Shown piece by piece: positions 8,996 to 18,240 of a stretch of 63,187 nt of DNA. Location: contig NZ_JBDPZC010000018.1 of NCBI RefSeq assembly GCF_039872765.1, forward strand, positions 1 through 63,187, written 5' to 3'. Below the pieces are notes generated by a model, which was not told the DNA's origin, made no database searches, and saw only the letters and a list, made by a program, of their open reading frames with translations. Made by a program: the position numbers and the translations under genes. The stretch's first letter is position 1. Every line of letters begins with the position of its first letter. Source of the stretch: Roseateles_B flavus (GTDB lineage Bacteria > Pseudomonadota > Gammaproteobacteria > Burkholderiales > Burkholderiaceae_C).

Positions 8996-9021
8996 GTCGG
9001 TGGGCCCGTGCGCCCACCGAC
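8996..9021. terminator. Hairpin after primase gene
   Basis: A perfect 10-bp stem, GTCGGTGGGC with its complement, has a 6-nt loop (9006-9011) and begins 6 nt after the primase stop. The T-tract is poor (ATGCTCATTTG), so termination strength is uncertain. It is placed where the primase transcript should end. Confidence 0.5.
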
Positions 9022-9180
9022 ATGCTCATTTGATCAGGGCTGATGCATCGCGCACCCGCGGATAGGCAAGGCTCATTCCGAAAGAGTCGCGTTCGCTAGA
9101 TCGCCCGAACGGCCTGGTCGAGCGGGTGATCCGTATGCTCAAGACGAACGTCCAGCCAGCCCCTCATGACTTCGCTAGGC

Positions 9181-9759
9181 TCAACGAAGCTTGCGGATCG
9201 CCATATTGGCGGCATTGATGCTGAAGGCCCTGGCGTCGAAGGGCCCGCCCCACCAACGCCAATAGTCCGAATGCTGCTCATGCCGCGTGTTGTGCATGGC
9301 CTCAAGGAAGTCCATGTAGCCCGGCGGCCCGCCCACATCCTCCGGCGGGCAGGCGTTCTCGCCAGCCAGGCACATGGCCCAGTCGTTGTGGCCGTCCTGG
9401 ATCGGTAGCCGCTCCTCGACCGTGATGCGGTGATCCCAGCCATCGCCGAAGTCGTAGCTGTAGAGGAACTCGCTGACCTGCTCGCCGAGCACAGCACCGA
9501 CGGTGAACTTGCGCTCGTCAAGGACGTCACTGCTGCCCCAGTCGTCATTGGGCATGCCATAGCGTCGCTGCTCGATCTGCCATTCGTGCAGGTGGCTGTT
9601 GGTCCAGCCCATGGCCGCCTGGACGAGGCGGTCCAACTTGGCGAGTTTGACGGTGTCGGGCACGAGGATGCGCCGCCAGATCAGTGGCTCGATGTGCTGC
9701 AGCTCGATGCGCAGTTGGTAAGCGAATTGGGGCTTGGCGCGCTGGAACTTGGTGCTCAT
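9181..9759 (-). CDS. Plasmid pRiA4b ORF-3-like protein
   Basis: 192 residues. The sequence LRIELQHIEPLIWRRILVPDTVKLAKLDRLVQAAMGWTNSHLHEW, then YSYDFGDGWDHRITVEE, is the hallmark of the pRiA4b ORF-3 family. This is a small conserved fold common on plasmids and islands. No biochemical role is established that I can name. The gene stands alone on the minus strand, with gene-poor DNA on both sides. Confidence 0.85.
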   Translation of the reverse strand: MSTKFQRAKPQFAYQLRIELQHIEPLIWRRILVPDTVKLAKLDRLVQAAMGWTNSHLHEWQIEQRRYGMPNDDWGSSDVLDERKFTVGAVLGEQVSEFLYSYDFGDGWDHRITVEERLPIQDGHNDWAMCLAGENACPPEDVGGPPGYMDFLEAMHNTRHEQHSDYWRWWGGPFDARAFSINAANMAIRKLR

Positions 9760-10106
9760 CAGCCAAGTGTCGCAGCACTGCTGTGTCTCTGCCGTTGCAG
9801 CAGCTCGGCAATGCTAGTGCCCATATGGCCGGTAAGTCACTCCAACACATCGCGGATGTAGACATGAGGCTTAGACCCATTGCGCTTTGTTAGGTGCAAA
9901 TTCCGGTCGACTTGACTACCCGTGCCGGTTCAAGTTTGCCGCTTCAGGACGGGCCGGACTAGGATGGGGTCAGTCATTCGCTTCACAACGGCTAGTGTCG
10001 GTGGCCGCCGGAACCGGCCGCTCATTTCTGCCTCGGCTTGCGGCCATAGTGCTTTGGTAGGGCTGGAGGGGGGGCAGCGCACATCGACTCTCATATAGTT
10101 CTACGC
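9760..10106. other. Intergenic region, no gene seen
   Basis: The 347 bp between the divergent pRiA4b-like and HNH genes contain only short out-of-phase reading frames. A TATAGT-like -10 at 10094-10099, just before the HNH gene start, could be its promoter, but I do not see a convincing -35. Confidence 0.4.
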
Positions 10107-11276
10107 ATGAATGGAAACCGGATCGAGATAGCGCTGATCGCGCGCGGCATGCCAAGCGACCAGGCCGCTCACTTGCGCGCTCGTGGTTGGACTGCTGCCA
10201 AGCTCAAAACCGCGAAGGATGCAGAACTGAGCGCACTGGGCATTTCCGAGGCGGTCATGAGAAATCTGCGCGCAGGGGCCAGGCCCGCGATCCCGTCCAA
10301 CATCCTGAATCAGGTGCTGTATGCAAACCGTTGGGCCTGCTGTGTCTGCCGAACCCCAGGTCGGCCAGTCATCGTGCACCATATCGAGCCTTGGGCGAAG
10401 ACTCGTGACCACACGGCGGGGAACCTGGCCGTGTTGTGCGCCGAGCACCACGGTGAAGCCCACTCGACGCACGACCTACAGATCTCACTGACGGCGGCTC
10501 GGCTGCGCGACTTCAAGCGGCGTTGGGAAGAACAGGCTGGGCGAGACGACGCACAAGCGATCCAGATGGGCACTCAGCTGCAGTCTGATCAGTGGAACTA
10601 CTTCAATCACCTGCGTTTGGCCGAGCTTGCGCGTGCAAACGGTGTTGATCTCGCCAGCTTGCCGGGGCGAGTACAAGCCGAGCGTGCTGGCGTGTGCAAC
10701 GAGGATGGCGACATAACTGCGACAGCGCCAGACGGCGGCTATATCTACGACGGCTCGCATTGCATGGCACTCTATCGGTACGCCAAGGCGATGCTCTATG
10801 AACTGCTAAGCCGTACGGCAGTCAGGAACATTTCCGACGATCTGGATCGTGGTCCCTTGAGGGCAGCCATGCTGCCGGGCGACCTTGTCTATGTTCAGGG
10901 TCGCCACATTTTCGAAGACATTCCGCAAGCGCCAGCGAGCATGCAGGCTGTCCGCGCCCGGCGATCAGCCAACCGCGTGGAGATCACCTTCGACTTCGAC
11001 CGCCGAGAAGCAACCTCCAATTCGGCGTGGACCGGCTGGCTGCGCGGTGCGCAAGACATCGGCAGCCTCGTGCAGGTCAAGACGTTAAAGCGTGGGGACG
11101 GGGGCAAGCTGCACATCAGCTGTACCGTGATCGGCATGCGGAGTGCCTTGGAGGGTCTGAAGACGCGCACCTATGAAGCGGGGCTCTACAAAGCCGGCTT
11201 GATCAGGCCCTTCGGCAGCTGGGACGATGAAGAGCCCAATGACATCGGCGAATGGGACGGCGCCGATGCCGAATAG
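10107..11276 (+). CDS. HNH endonuclease with large C-terminal domain of unknown function
   Basis: 389 residues. An HNH nuclease motif with a zinc site spans about 78-119: C78/C81, H91-H92, N107, then C111, H114 and H115. This follows a small helical domain (DAELSALGISEAVMRNL). The region after about 180 is unlike common HNH restriction enzymes. It is mixed alpha/beta, with GGYIYDGSHCMALYRYAKAMLYELL and a strand-rich end. The gene stands alone with no methylase. It could be a modification-dependent nuclease or single-gene phage-defence protein, with the C-terminal part sensing the trigger. That role is inference from island context. Confidence 0.7.
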   Translation: MNGNRIEIALIARGMPSDQAAHLRARGWTAAKLKTAKDAELSALGISEAVMRNLRAGARPAIPSNILNQVLYANRWACCVCRTPGRPVIVHHIEPWAKTRDHTAGNLAVLCAEHHGEAHSTHDLQISLTAARLRDFKRRWEEQAGRDDAQAIQMGTQLQSDQWNYFNHLRLAELARANGVDLASLPGRVQAERAGVCNEDGDITATAPDGGYIYDGSHCMALYRYAKAMLYELLSRTAVRNISDDLDRGPLRAAMLPGDLVYVQGRHIFEDIPQAPASMQAVRARRSANRVEITFDFDRREATSNSAWTGWLRGAQDIGSLVQVKTLKRGDGGKLHISCTVIGMRSALEGLKTRTYEAGLYKAGLIRPFGSWDDEEPNDIGEWDGADAE

Positions 11277-11555
11277 ATGCAGCTCAGAAAAGGTGCCCGC
11301 GGCTTTAATGGCCGGAGCGTGGCAGTCGGGCAGCTAGATTACCGCCCGGCAAGCTGACCGACGTGAGCTACCGGTCCTGGTCATAAGCGGCAGTACGGGC
11401 TGCTTCTAGGTAGGACTGCAAACGCTGCATTGCTGCCCATCGCGCATTTGCCGCACACCGGCCAGTCGGGCCATCCCACCGCCGGCAATCCAATCAATGG
11501 GCAAGCGCCCCAGCTCTCTCCCTGGTCGCGCAAGACCCAAGCCCCTGCTGCCGAT

Positions 11556-12068
11556 TCACACCAGCAGTTCACTCCCCAGCCGCACAGCGCGCACCTGCTC
11601 CAGCCCAGCCAGACACTCGCGCCACAGCAGCTCCAGCACCAAGCCCTCCTCCAGGAAGAACGTCTGCCGGCGATCCCCTGCGGCGACTGCAGCTGGATCC
11701 AGGCCCAGGCCTCCCACCTGCAGCTTCTGTGCGGCCGATGCGGGCGTCTCGTTGGCAGGATCCAGTCCAAAGGGCAGCGCATGCGTCCAGAGCCCGCTCA
11801 CAACGTCAGCCCTCCACTGGAGGCTGCGGATCAGCCACCGATCCACGTCTCCCACGGCGACCTCTCCCGCATGCGGGTGCACCAGCTGCAGACTCAGGCC
11901 GAGATGCTCATGGTGAACCGACGTCGGTGGCTCCGGCATCAGGACGTGCGCTTCCTGCCCCAAGGCGTGGCAGCACAAGCCCAGAAGGGCAGCCACGCCA
12001 CGCCGCCACACGGCATGACAGAGCGCATCCGCCTGTTCCGCGTTCAAGCCTTGCTGAAGTGCCGTCAC
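11556..12068 (-). CDS. Small hypothetical protein at the end of the type VI cargo operon
   Basis: About 170 residues from a GTG that overlaps the stop of the upstream beta-propeller gene (GTGA), so translation is likely coupled. It contains GVAALLGLCCHALGQEAHVLMPEPPTSVHHEHLGLSLQLVHPHAGEV and a later LVLELLWRECLAGLEQVRAVRLG. I do not recognise a family. As the last gene after toxin and candidate immunity genes it may be a second immunity or accessory protein. The long reverse-strand frames here look like shadows. Confidence 0.5.
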   Translation of the reverse strand: MTALQQGLNAEQADALCHAVWRRGVAALLGLCCHALGQEAHVLMPEPPTSVHHEHLGLSLQLVHPHAGEVAVGDVDRWLIRSLQWRADVVSGLWTHALPFGLDPANETPASAAQKLQVGGLGLDPAAVAAGDRRQTFFLEEGLVLELLWRECLAGLEQVRAVRLGSELLV

Positions 12069-13066
12069 GGGGTGGCGCCAGCGATGGGTCCGCCAATGGG
12101 CGGATTGTCTGGATGGTGGATGCGGGTCCACGACTGCCCGTCAAAGCGCGCGATGTCCTTGGGCCCGATGGACCACAGCACCCCCTCCACGCTGTCCACG
12201 ATGTTGGCGTCCTGCAGCTCCGGCACCAGGCCGGTCACCACCGGCCGGATCCCTGCGGCTGCATCGGCCGGGTCGTACACGAACAGCCCCAGGTTCGATC
12301 CCAGGTAGGCCCGGCCCTCGAAGAGCGTCACGCTCAGGAAGAGCTGGTTGTCATCCACCGTGGAGAGGCTGCGGAAGCCGTCCCGCGCATTGCCCAGCAG
12401 CAGTGTGCCGTTGGAGCCGCACAGCCAGATGCGGTCCTTGGATTCGACGTGAATGTTGGTGATGCGCTCGGCCACTTCGGGCAGAGGCAGCCGCAGCCAT
12501 CGCGAGCCGTCCCAGTGATACACGAGGGGCGGCAGCCCACTGGCCGACAGGCAGCCCACCAGGTAGATGTCCGATTCATCGGGGCCATGGATGGCCCGGG
12601 GGAGGATGCGCTCCGAGACATCTGGTGCCTGCAGCAAGCCCTGGTCCATGTGCTCCCACTGGTTCGGCGCCACCCGCTTGTAGACCTGTCCGGCGCCGCC
12701 GCAGGCGTAGAGGTGCTCGCCGATCTGCCGCAGATCGCTCATGTACCCCCAGCCAGTTGCATCGGGAGAGTTCACGCCCGCGCCGGGGATTTTTTCAAGA
12801 TTCTCATCGTCATCCGTCAGCACCAAGTTGCCTTCATCTGAAAGTGCTGCGAAGTACCTGAGTCCATCAGTCGAACGTCTCCATACCGCAATTGCAACTA
12901 CGACGTAGTCCTCTTCGAAAAACGACCAGAGATGCTCTCCTTGCTCGTCGTAGAGAACCACTCTTGTGTAAGGGTAGTGGGACGACAAGTTGTCCATAGC
13001 GCCAGATAGGGCGATGTAGTCGGACGTCATCGCCCTACCGGTCCGAAAAGTGGTGACTGGCTTCAT
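12065..13066 (-). CDS. Beta-propeller-like protein, candidate T6SS immunity
   Basis: 333 residues with no signal peptide. It shows repeated four-strand blade signatures: FAALSDEGNLVLTDDDENLE, LYACGGAGQVYKRV, IYLVGCLSASGLPPLVYHWDGSRWLRL, RIWLCGSNGTLLLGNARDGF, and AYLGSNLGLFVYDP. That pattern suggests a WD40/YVTN-like propeller. It starts 14 nt after the stop of the HNH toxin, where type VI effector operons place the immunity gene. I infer that it binds and neutralises that toxin in the cytoplasm. The fold call is firmer than the role. Confidence 0.6.
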   Translation of the reverse strand: MKPVTTFRTGRAMTSDYIALSGAMDNLSSHYPYTRVVLYDEQGEHLWSFFEEDYVVVAIAVWRRSTDGLRYFAALSDEGNLVLTDDDENLEKIPGAGVNSPDATGWGYMSDLRQIGEHLYACGGAGQVYKRVAPNQWEHMDQGLLQAPDVSERILPRAIHGPDESDIYLVGCLSASGLPPLVYHWDGSRWLRLPLPEVAERITNIHVESKDRIWLCGSNGTLLLGNARDGFRSLSTVDDNQLFLSVTLFEGRAYLGSNLGLFVYDPADAAAGIRPVVTGLVPELQDANIVDSVEGVLWSIGPKDIARFDGQSWTRIHHPDNPPIGGPIAGATP

Positions 13067-13080
13067 TTCAAAATCCCTAC

Positions 13081-14577
13081 CTACCGACCGCGCGTCTTGC
13101 GGCCAGCCTTATGTGTGTCGCCTCGCTCCAGCGTCGCCCGCGCCTGACTGTCCTTCGACGGCGGCTGCTGCGTCGTTCGGCCATACTGGGACCGATCCAC
13201 ACCCTTGAAGGCCTCATCGACCTTGTTCTTGACCTCGTCGCCGCAATGAGGCTTGACCTTGGAGACCTCCTCAACGGAAATGTCCAGGATCTCGCTCAAC
13301 GGCGCTGTGCCCAGCGGGCCATTGTCAGTTCGCTTGCCGGCTGCGGCCACGCGCGGGTCTGTCCCCTCGTGGGCCTGGTTGTGCTCACTGCCCACGGCCT
13401 TGGACCCTCCGCTCAGGCAGATAGAGGGACCGTCAGCCAGGCTGGGCATGCCCGGGATCCGGTCCTGACCCTTCGCGCCCTTGCCGCGGGATCCATACCG
13501 CAGCGCGTAGTCAGGAACGATGTGGTGAGCTTGCTGGCCGGCGGGGCACTTCTGGTCCTTGTACGGTTTGATGCCGCAGCCCGCGTCTCCGCCGGAGCCA
13601 CTCCCCTGCACATGAAACCCGTCCCCGCCCCCGCTGGGTGATTCCGGCTTGCCCTTCTTCCCGGACTCCTCTTTCTTCCCCTGATCCTTCGCCTTGCGCT
13701 TCTTCCCCGGCAGCAGCCGCGTGATCTTGTCCAGCTTGGACATGACCATCCGCTCGGCATAGGCCATCCCCAGTGCCATGGCATCCGGCGTCTTGCCCGT
13801 CAGCACGAACTCCGCCGCGGCATCCAGCGCAGTGGCGCCCGTCTCCGCCGCGCCGCCCACGGCCGACACGCCGCCGCCGACCGCGGCCGTGGCCCCGCCA
13901 CCGGCGACCATCAGTCCCCCCGGCGCCGCCAGAATGCCCGAAGCCACCATGCCCCCGCCCACGGCCATGGTGCCGCCGCCCGCCGTGGCAATCGTGCCTC
14001 CGGTGTCCATCGCATCGCCCGCGAACTGGTGAAGCGGGGCTGACAGCTTGTCCTTGTAGTCCTGCGCCAGTTCCCTGGCCTTGGCCTTGGCGGACTGCAG
14101 CGCATCCTCCCAGAAGCTGTGCTCCTCCGACGTCTGCGCCCGCGTGGCCGAGCCCGTCGTGCCGGACAGCTTGGGAACCACGCCAGCCGTGGCCGCCACC
14201 GCGACATAGACGCCCGGATTGTTGCCCCCGTTCATCGTGCACGGATCCCCTGCCCGGATCACCGGCTTGCCGCCCACCTTGACCGTCGTGGAACCCTTGC
14301 CCGGCTTGACTTCACCGCTGACGGTGCCGCTCTTGACGCCCTTGGCCACGCCCGGGCTGTCGCCCTTGCAAGTGGGCTGCGTGGTCTGGTTCAGCACATA
14401 CGCCGGCTTGCCATTGAGACGCACGCTCGGCACGGTGGCCGTGCTGTTGTCCAGCGCCGCCACCGTGGGATAGGGCAAGGGCGGCGTCGAACTCCCCACC
14501 GGCGTCTTGTTGAAGGACGGTGCGGTGGACACCGCCTTGATCACCGTGTCCTTGCGAGCGCCCAGCATGCTAGCCAT
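13081..14577 (-). CDS. T6SS effector: DUF4150/PAAR-like N-terminus with HNH-type nuclease toxin
   Basis: 498 residues. Residues about 10-135 match the DUF4150 PAAR-like tip domain (FNKTPVGSSTPPLPYPTVAALDN; later GGKPVIRAGDPCTMNGGNNPGVY). Residues 190-250 are a Gly/Ala-rich hydrophobic stretch, possibly membrane-crossing, followed by a Lys-rich linker. The C-terminal domain has CPAGQQAHHIVPDYALRYG (H351, H352) and SEHNQAHEG (H399, H403). This is the AHH-like subset of HNH/endonuclease-VII toxins. It should sit on the VgrG spike and degrade DNA in the recipient cell. Its start overlaps the adaptor gene by 8 nt. Confidence 0.8.
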   Translation of the reverse strand: MASMLGARKDTVIKAVSTAPSFNKTPVGSSTPPLPYPTVAALDNSTATVPSVRLNGKPAYVLNQTTQPTCKGDSPGVAKGVKSGTVSGEVKPGKGSTTVKVGGKPVIRAGDPCTMNGGNNPGVYVAVAATAGVVPKLSGTTGSATRAQTSEEHSFWEDALQSAKAKARELAQDYKDKLSAPLHQFAGDAMDTGGTIATAGGGTMAVGGGMVASGILAAPGGLMVAGGGATAAVGGGVSAVGGAAETGATALDAAAEFVLTGKTPDAMALGMAYAERMVMSKLDKITRLLPGKKRKAKDQGKKEESGKKGKPESPSGGGDGFHVQGSGSGGDAGCGIKPYKDQKCPAGQQAHHIVPDYALRYGSRGKGAKGQDRIPGMPSLADGPSICLSGGSKAVGSEHNQAHEGTDPRVAAAGKRTDNGPLGTAPLSEILDISVEEVSKVKPHCGDEVKNKVDEAFKGVDRSQYGRTTQQPPSKDSQARATLERGDTHKAGRKTRGR

Positions 14578-16018
14578 GGAGGACCTCCCGTTCAGCTTCG
14601 CCGTCCGGCGCCGACGCCAGGAACTCGCGCCAGGCCTGGGTGTCCCGCATCAGCTGCTGCCACTGGGCGGGGGCGTAGCTACGGGCCTCGACCTTGCGGA
14701 TCGGGTCCTCCTCGTCCTTGGCCAGGATGGCACGCCAGACCAGCGACACCGTGCACTTCTCGGTGTCGACGACGAGTGTGTCCAGGCTGGCCTGGTGGTA
14801 GAACAGTTCCCCGGACGCCATGCGCACCGTCAGGGCGATCTGGTGCCCAGGCAGCGCAAGGCGCAAGCGCGTGCCCTGGGCCAGGGCGTCCGCTGCGGGC
14901 TGGTCGGTCGGGCAGAGGTTGAGCAGCTCCAGGCGCTCATCCCCTGCCAGGTGCTCGGTCTGCTGATCCGGCCATGCGGCGTTCCACACGGCAAAGTCGA
15001 AGTCCTGCGGCAGCACCTCTTCGCTGGCTGCAAAGCGCTCGTCAACGGTGCCGGCCAGCTTCGCCCGCTCGGGATGCCCCTTGGGCCGCACGCCCAAGCC
15101 GGCAACAAGCTCAGAACCATCGCCCTTGTTGCCGTGCATCACGCGTTCCAGGTCCCGGGCACTTACCGGCCGTGAGGGACTTTCCAGGCGGGGTGCTGCG
15201 ATCCGGCTGAGCCGCTCGGCCCTGACAAACCACGATCGTGCAAAGCCCTTGCCCGCGGGATTCGCGGCACAGGCCTCGACGCGCAGCACTTGGGAGGCGG
15301 AGCCGGGCGCGCCACTGGCGCGGGTGCCACGTTGCTTCAATGATCTCGCTGCCGGCGTGCCCGCCAGGATGCGGTTGAGTCCTCCCCAGGACTGTCCCAG
15401 GTCCAAGGGAACGGGCGTGGTCGCAGCGCTCGACACCAGCCGCCAGCGAGGCCAACGTAGCAGCCCCAATGAGCCCACGCGCAGCAAGGCGCCCACCAGG
15501 CGTACTGGCGCGCGAGGGCGAACGAAGGCGCGAGGTCCATGCACGAGAAGGGACTTGCTCACCAGCTTCTCGCCTTCAGGCGTGCGCGCCCGGGCGGCCT
15601 CGCAGGCACGTTCCCAGTCGCGCAGGGCTTCGGGGCTGGGCGCCATGAAGGGATTGAGTCCTCGGGGCCGGGGTGGCAGTACCAACTCGGCGGCCGGCTT
15701 GCTCAGTGTCAGGCGCACAGGGAAGCTGCTCATGCGTGACGCCTCGTCTGCAGGTGGATAGGCCAGGCCTTTGACGATGACGTCGCAGCGGGGCTTGAAA
15801 TGGCACAGGTCCGACTCCTGCACCACGGCGCCGCCGTCCTCGGGCGCGAGGTGTTCATCCTCCTCGCACAGCGCTTCCTGCTCGTCGGCAAACTCAAGCA
15901 TCCCTGCGCGCTGCCAGCTCAGCGTCTGCCTCAGCACCACCACATGAAAGCCTTGCTGGTGCTGGTCGATGCCCTGGAATGCCAACGCCGGGAAGGGCGT
16001 CTGGTTCTCGAATTCCAT
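14570..16018 (-). CDS. DUF2169 protein, T6SS effector-loading adaptor
   Basis: 482 residues. The N-terminus (ENQTPFPALAFQGIDQHQQGFHVVVLRQTLSW) and FKPRCDVIVKGLAYPPADEAS are characteristic of DUF2169. That family is encoded between vgrG and DUF4150/PAAR effectors and is thought to help place such effectors on the spike. Gene order here (vgrG, DUF2169, DUF4150 toxin) is the standard one, with an 8-nt gap upstream and an 8-nt overlap downstream. It acts in the cytoplasm before secretion. Confidence 0.8.
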   Translation of the reverse strand: MEFENQTPFPALAFQGIDQHQQGFHVVVLRQTLSWQRAGMLEFADEQEALCEEDEHLAPEDGGAVVQESDLCHFKPRCDVIVKGLAYPPADEASRMSSFPVRLTLSKPAAELVLPPRPRGLNPFMAPSPEALRDWERACEAARARTPEGEKLVSKSLLVHGPRAFVRPRAPVRLVGALLRVGSLGLLRWPRWRLVSSAATTPVPLDLGQSWGGLNRILAGTPAARSLKQRGTRASGAPGSASQVLRVEACAANPAGKGFARSWFVRAERLSRIAAPRLESPSRPVSARDLERVMHGNKGDGSELVAGLGVRPKGHPERAKLAGTVDERFAASEEVLPQDFDFAVWNAAWPDQQTEHLAGDERLELLNLCPTDQPAADALAQGTRLRLALPGHQIALTVRMASGELFYHQASLDTLVVDTEKCTVSLVWRAILAKDEEDPIRKVEARSYAPAQWQQLMRDTQAWREFLASAPDGEAEREVLHG

Positions 16019-16026
16019 GACGTGGC

Positions 16027-18240
16027 TCAGTTGATGTCCACGTCTTTGCCGTTGATGGCAACCGGACCGCTGGCGGAGAAGTTGAATCGCGTGCCGTTGA
16101 TCAGCACAGTTCCGTCGGCCTTCATCACCAACTCGGCCTTGCCCACCGTGATGGACAGCTCCTCGCCAGCGGTGATCTTGTATTGCTGGCCCACATCACT
16201 GGTCTTGCTCAGCCCCACCTGCTCCATCTGCTGCAGCGCCACGGTGGTGTTCATCAGCCCACCCACGGTCGTCTGGTAGGCCCCACCCACCGTCAGCGCC
16301 TTGGCCAGCCCGATCGTCTCCGCCTTCGCCAGCGTGATCGTCTCGGTCTTCATGCCGCCGATCGTCACACTGCGATTCGACCCAATGCTCACCGTCTGGT
16401 TCTGCCCGACGGTGATGGTCTCGTTCTGCCCCACGTCCTCCGTGCGGTTGTCTCCCACGCTGATCGTCTCGTTGTGGTCCACCCGCTCCTTGCGGTCGTT
16501 GTGCACCGTGATCGTCTCGTCGTGGTCCACGGTCTCGGTGCGGTCGTGCTTGACGTGCACCGTCTCGTCGTGGTCGATGGTCTTGCTGCGGTCGTGGCCC
16601 ACCCAGTGGCTCTCGTCGTGCTCGACCTCGATGCGCTGGTCCTTCTCGGCGTGCAGCCAGACCTCTTCCTGGCCCTTCTTGTCCTCGAAGCGGATGGCGT
16701 TGGCGTTCTCGTAGCCGCCGCCCTTGCTGGAGCGGCTGAGCATGCCGGTCTGCGTCTTGTTGGCCGGCAGCTCCCAGGGCGGCATATTGTCCTGGTTGTA
16801 GACGCGACCCGTGATCAGCGGGCGGTCCGGGCTGCCGTCCAGGAACTGCACCAGCACCTCCTGCCCGATGCGCGGGATCGCCACGAAGCCGAAGTTGCTG
16901 CCCGCCCAGGTCGAGGCCACGCGCACCCAGGCGCTGCTCTTGTCGTCAAACGTGCCCTCGCGGTCCCAGTGGAACTGCACGCGCACGCGGCCGTATTCGT
17001 CGGTGTGGATCTCCTCGCCCGCGGGGCCCACCACGATGGCGGTCTGCAGGCCGTAGATCTTGGGCTCGATGGAGTTGTGGCTGCGCCCCGGGCGCCAGGG
17101 CACCTTCTTGCGCAGGCAGCTCAGCTGGGCCTGGTAGTGCGAGACCTGACCCTGCTGGGTCTCGAAGTTGTTGCTCGCGCTGTGGCGCACCTCCAGCACG
17201 AGGAAGCTGGTGTCGTCGCCGTCGTCCACCAGGCCGAAGCTCTCGCTCATCACGTGGCCGGTGAGCTGGAAGTAGCGGCCGGGCTGCATGCCGCGGTAGT
17301 CGGACACGGCCACGAAGTGCTTGGCCGCGGCCTCGATCTCTTCCATGCGGCGGCGCACGTAGTCGCGGCCCGCGCCGGCGTCGGCATAGCCGTAGGCACC
17401 GGCGTACTCGTAGACCTCGAGCGGGGGGATGTCCCCCTGCTGGTTCAGCGTGGGCGTGTCCGCCATCTGCGGGCGCGGGCGCTTGAAGTCGAAGCTGGAC
17501 GCGCTGAAGGACGTGCTGGCCACATTGCGCACGGGGGTCAGGCCTTGCACGCCGGGCTCGCGCACGCCGGCGTCACCCTTCCAAGGCACGGCCGCGCCGC
17601 CGTCCAGGGGCTCGCAGGCTGTCGAGTCACCGCTGATCACGAGCGTGTGGCCGGCCTTGCTGTGCTCGTACCAGTAGTGCCAGCCCAGGGCCTCCCAGCG
17701 GCGGTGCAGGTAGTTGTAGTTGCTCTCGTCGAACTGGCAGGCGTCCGTCATCACCGGGTCGCTGCCCAGCTGCTGGCTGCGCCAGTCGGCGTGCGGGCAT
17801 TCGCCCAGCAGCTGCGCGGTCTGCTGCTCCACCGTCTTGAAGTGGAAGAGCCGGTTGTTGCGCGTCAGGCGCAGGAAGGCGAGCCAGGGCAGGAGCACCA
17901 TGTCGTAGTACGCGAAGCCGCCCTCGTTCTTGACGAAGCGGAATTCGAAGACATGGCCGTTGAAGAAGCGCGCGCTGCCGTCGTCCCGCAGCAGCTCGAT
18001 GCTCACCATCTTGCCCAGCACGTCCTTCAGCGCGATGTCCGGCTGGTCCGACAGCACCTCCACCACGAAGTGGAAGTCGCGGGACAGGCCCTCGGTGGCG
18101 TCCAGGCGGTTGGCCACCATCAGCGCGTCCGGCCCGTCCTCCCGCGGGAAGTGCAGCTGCAGCAGCCGCGCGTTCTGGCGTTGGCCCCGGATGAATTGCA
18201 GCAGCGCGCCGCTGGCTTCGCTCAGCGCTTGTGATGACAT
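16027..18240 (-). CDS. vgrG: Type VI secretion spike protein VgrG (TssI)
   Basis: 737 residues with a strong AGGGAGG site. The gp27-like base is at the N-terminus (LRLTRNNRLFHFKTVEQQTAQLL; FDESNYNYLHRRWEALGWHYWYEH). The gp5-like OB core has YGRVRVQFHWDREG and GFVAIPRIGQEVLVQFLDGSPDRPLITGRVYN. The C-terminal needle is a run of short beta-helix repeats of the type VDHDETITVHNDRKE / VGQNETITVG. It forms the puncturing tip that carries the DUF4150 toxin encoded downstream. No sheath, baseplate or membrane-complex genes lie in the window, so this is an orphan vgrG island served by a T6SS elsewhere. Confidence 0.93.
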   Translation of the reverse strand: MSSQALSEASGALLQFIRGQRQNARLLQLHFPREDGPDALMVANRLDATEGLSRDFHFVVEVLSDQPDIALKDVLGKMVSIELLRDDGSARFFNGHVFEFRFVKNEGGFAYYDMVLLPWLAFLRLTRNNRLFHFKTVEQQTAQLLGECPHADWRSQQLGSDPVMTDACQFDESNYNYLHRRWEALGWHYWYEHSKAGHTLVISGDSTACEPLDGGAAVPWKGDAGVREPGVQGLTPVRNVASTSFSASSFDFKRPRPQMADTPTLNQQGDIPPLEVYEYAGAYGYADAGAGRDYVRRRMEEIEAAAKHFVAVSDYRGMQPGRYFQLTGHVMSESFGLVDDGDDTSFLVLEVRHSASNNFETQQGQVSHYQAQLSCLRKKVPWRPGRSHNSIEPKIYGLQTAIVVGPAGEEIHTDEYGRVRVQFHWDREGTFDDKSSAWVRVASTWAGSNFGFVAIPRIGQEVLVQFLDGSPDRPLITGRVYNQDNMPPWELPANKTQTGMLSRSSKGGGYENANAIRFEDKKGQEEVWLHAEKDQRIEVEHDESHWVGHDRSKTIDHDETVHVKHDRTETVDHDETITVHNDRKERVDHNETISVGDNRTEDVGQNETITVGQNQTVSIGSNRSVTIGGMKTETITLAKAETIGLAKALTVGGAYQTTVGGLMNTTVALQQMEQVGLSKTSDVGQQYKITAGEELSITVGKAELVMKADGTVLINGTRFNFSASGPVAINGKDVDIN

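Noticed and set aside
6714..9029. Long minus-strand frame of 771 codons over the primase gene
   Set aside because: It mirrors the plus-strand gene, lacks any family similarity, and arises from GC-biased codon third positions. The primase/helicase motifs are on the plus strand.
16381..16680. Repetitive DNA in the 3' part of vgrG as a possible mobile or regulatory repeat
   Set aside because: It encodes the short beta-helix repeats of the VgrG needle, a normal protein-level repeat.
16183..18234. 683-codon plus-strand frame across vgrG
   Set aside because: Antisense shadow rich in His/Leu/Val/Ala. All recognisable VgrG motifs are on the minus strand.
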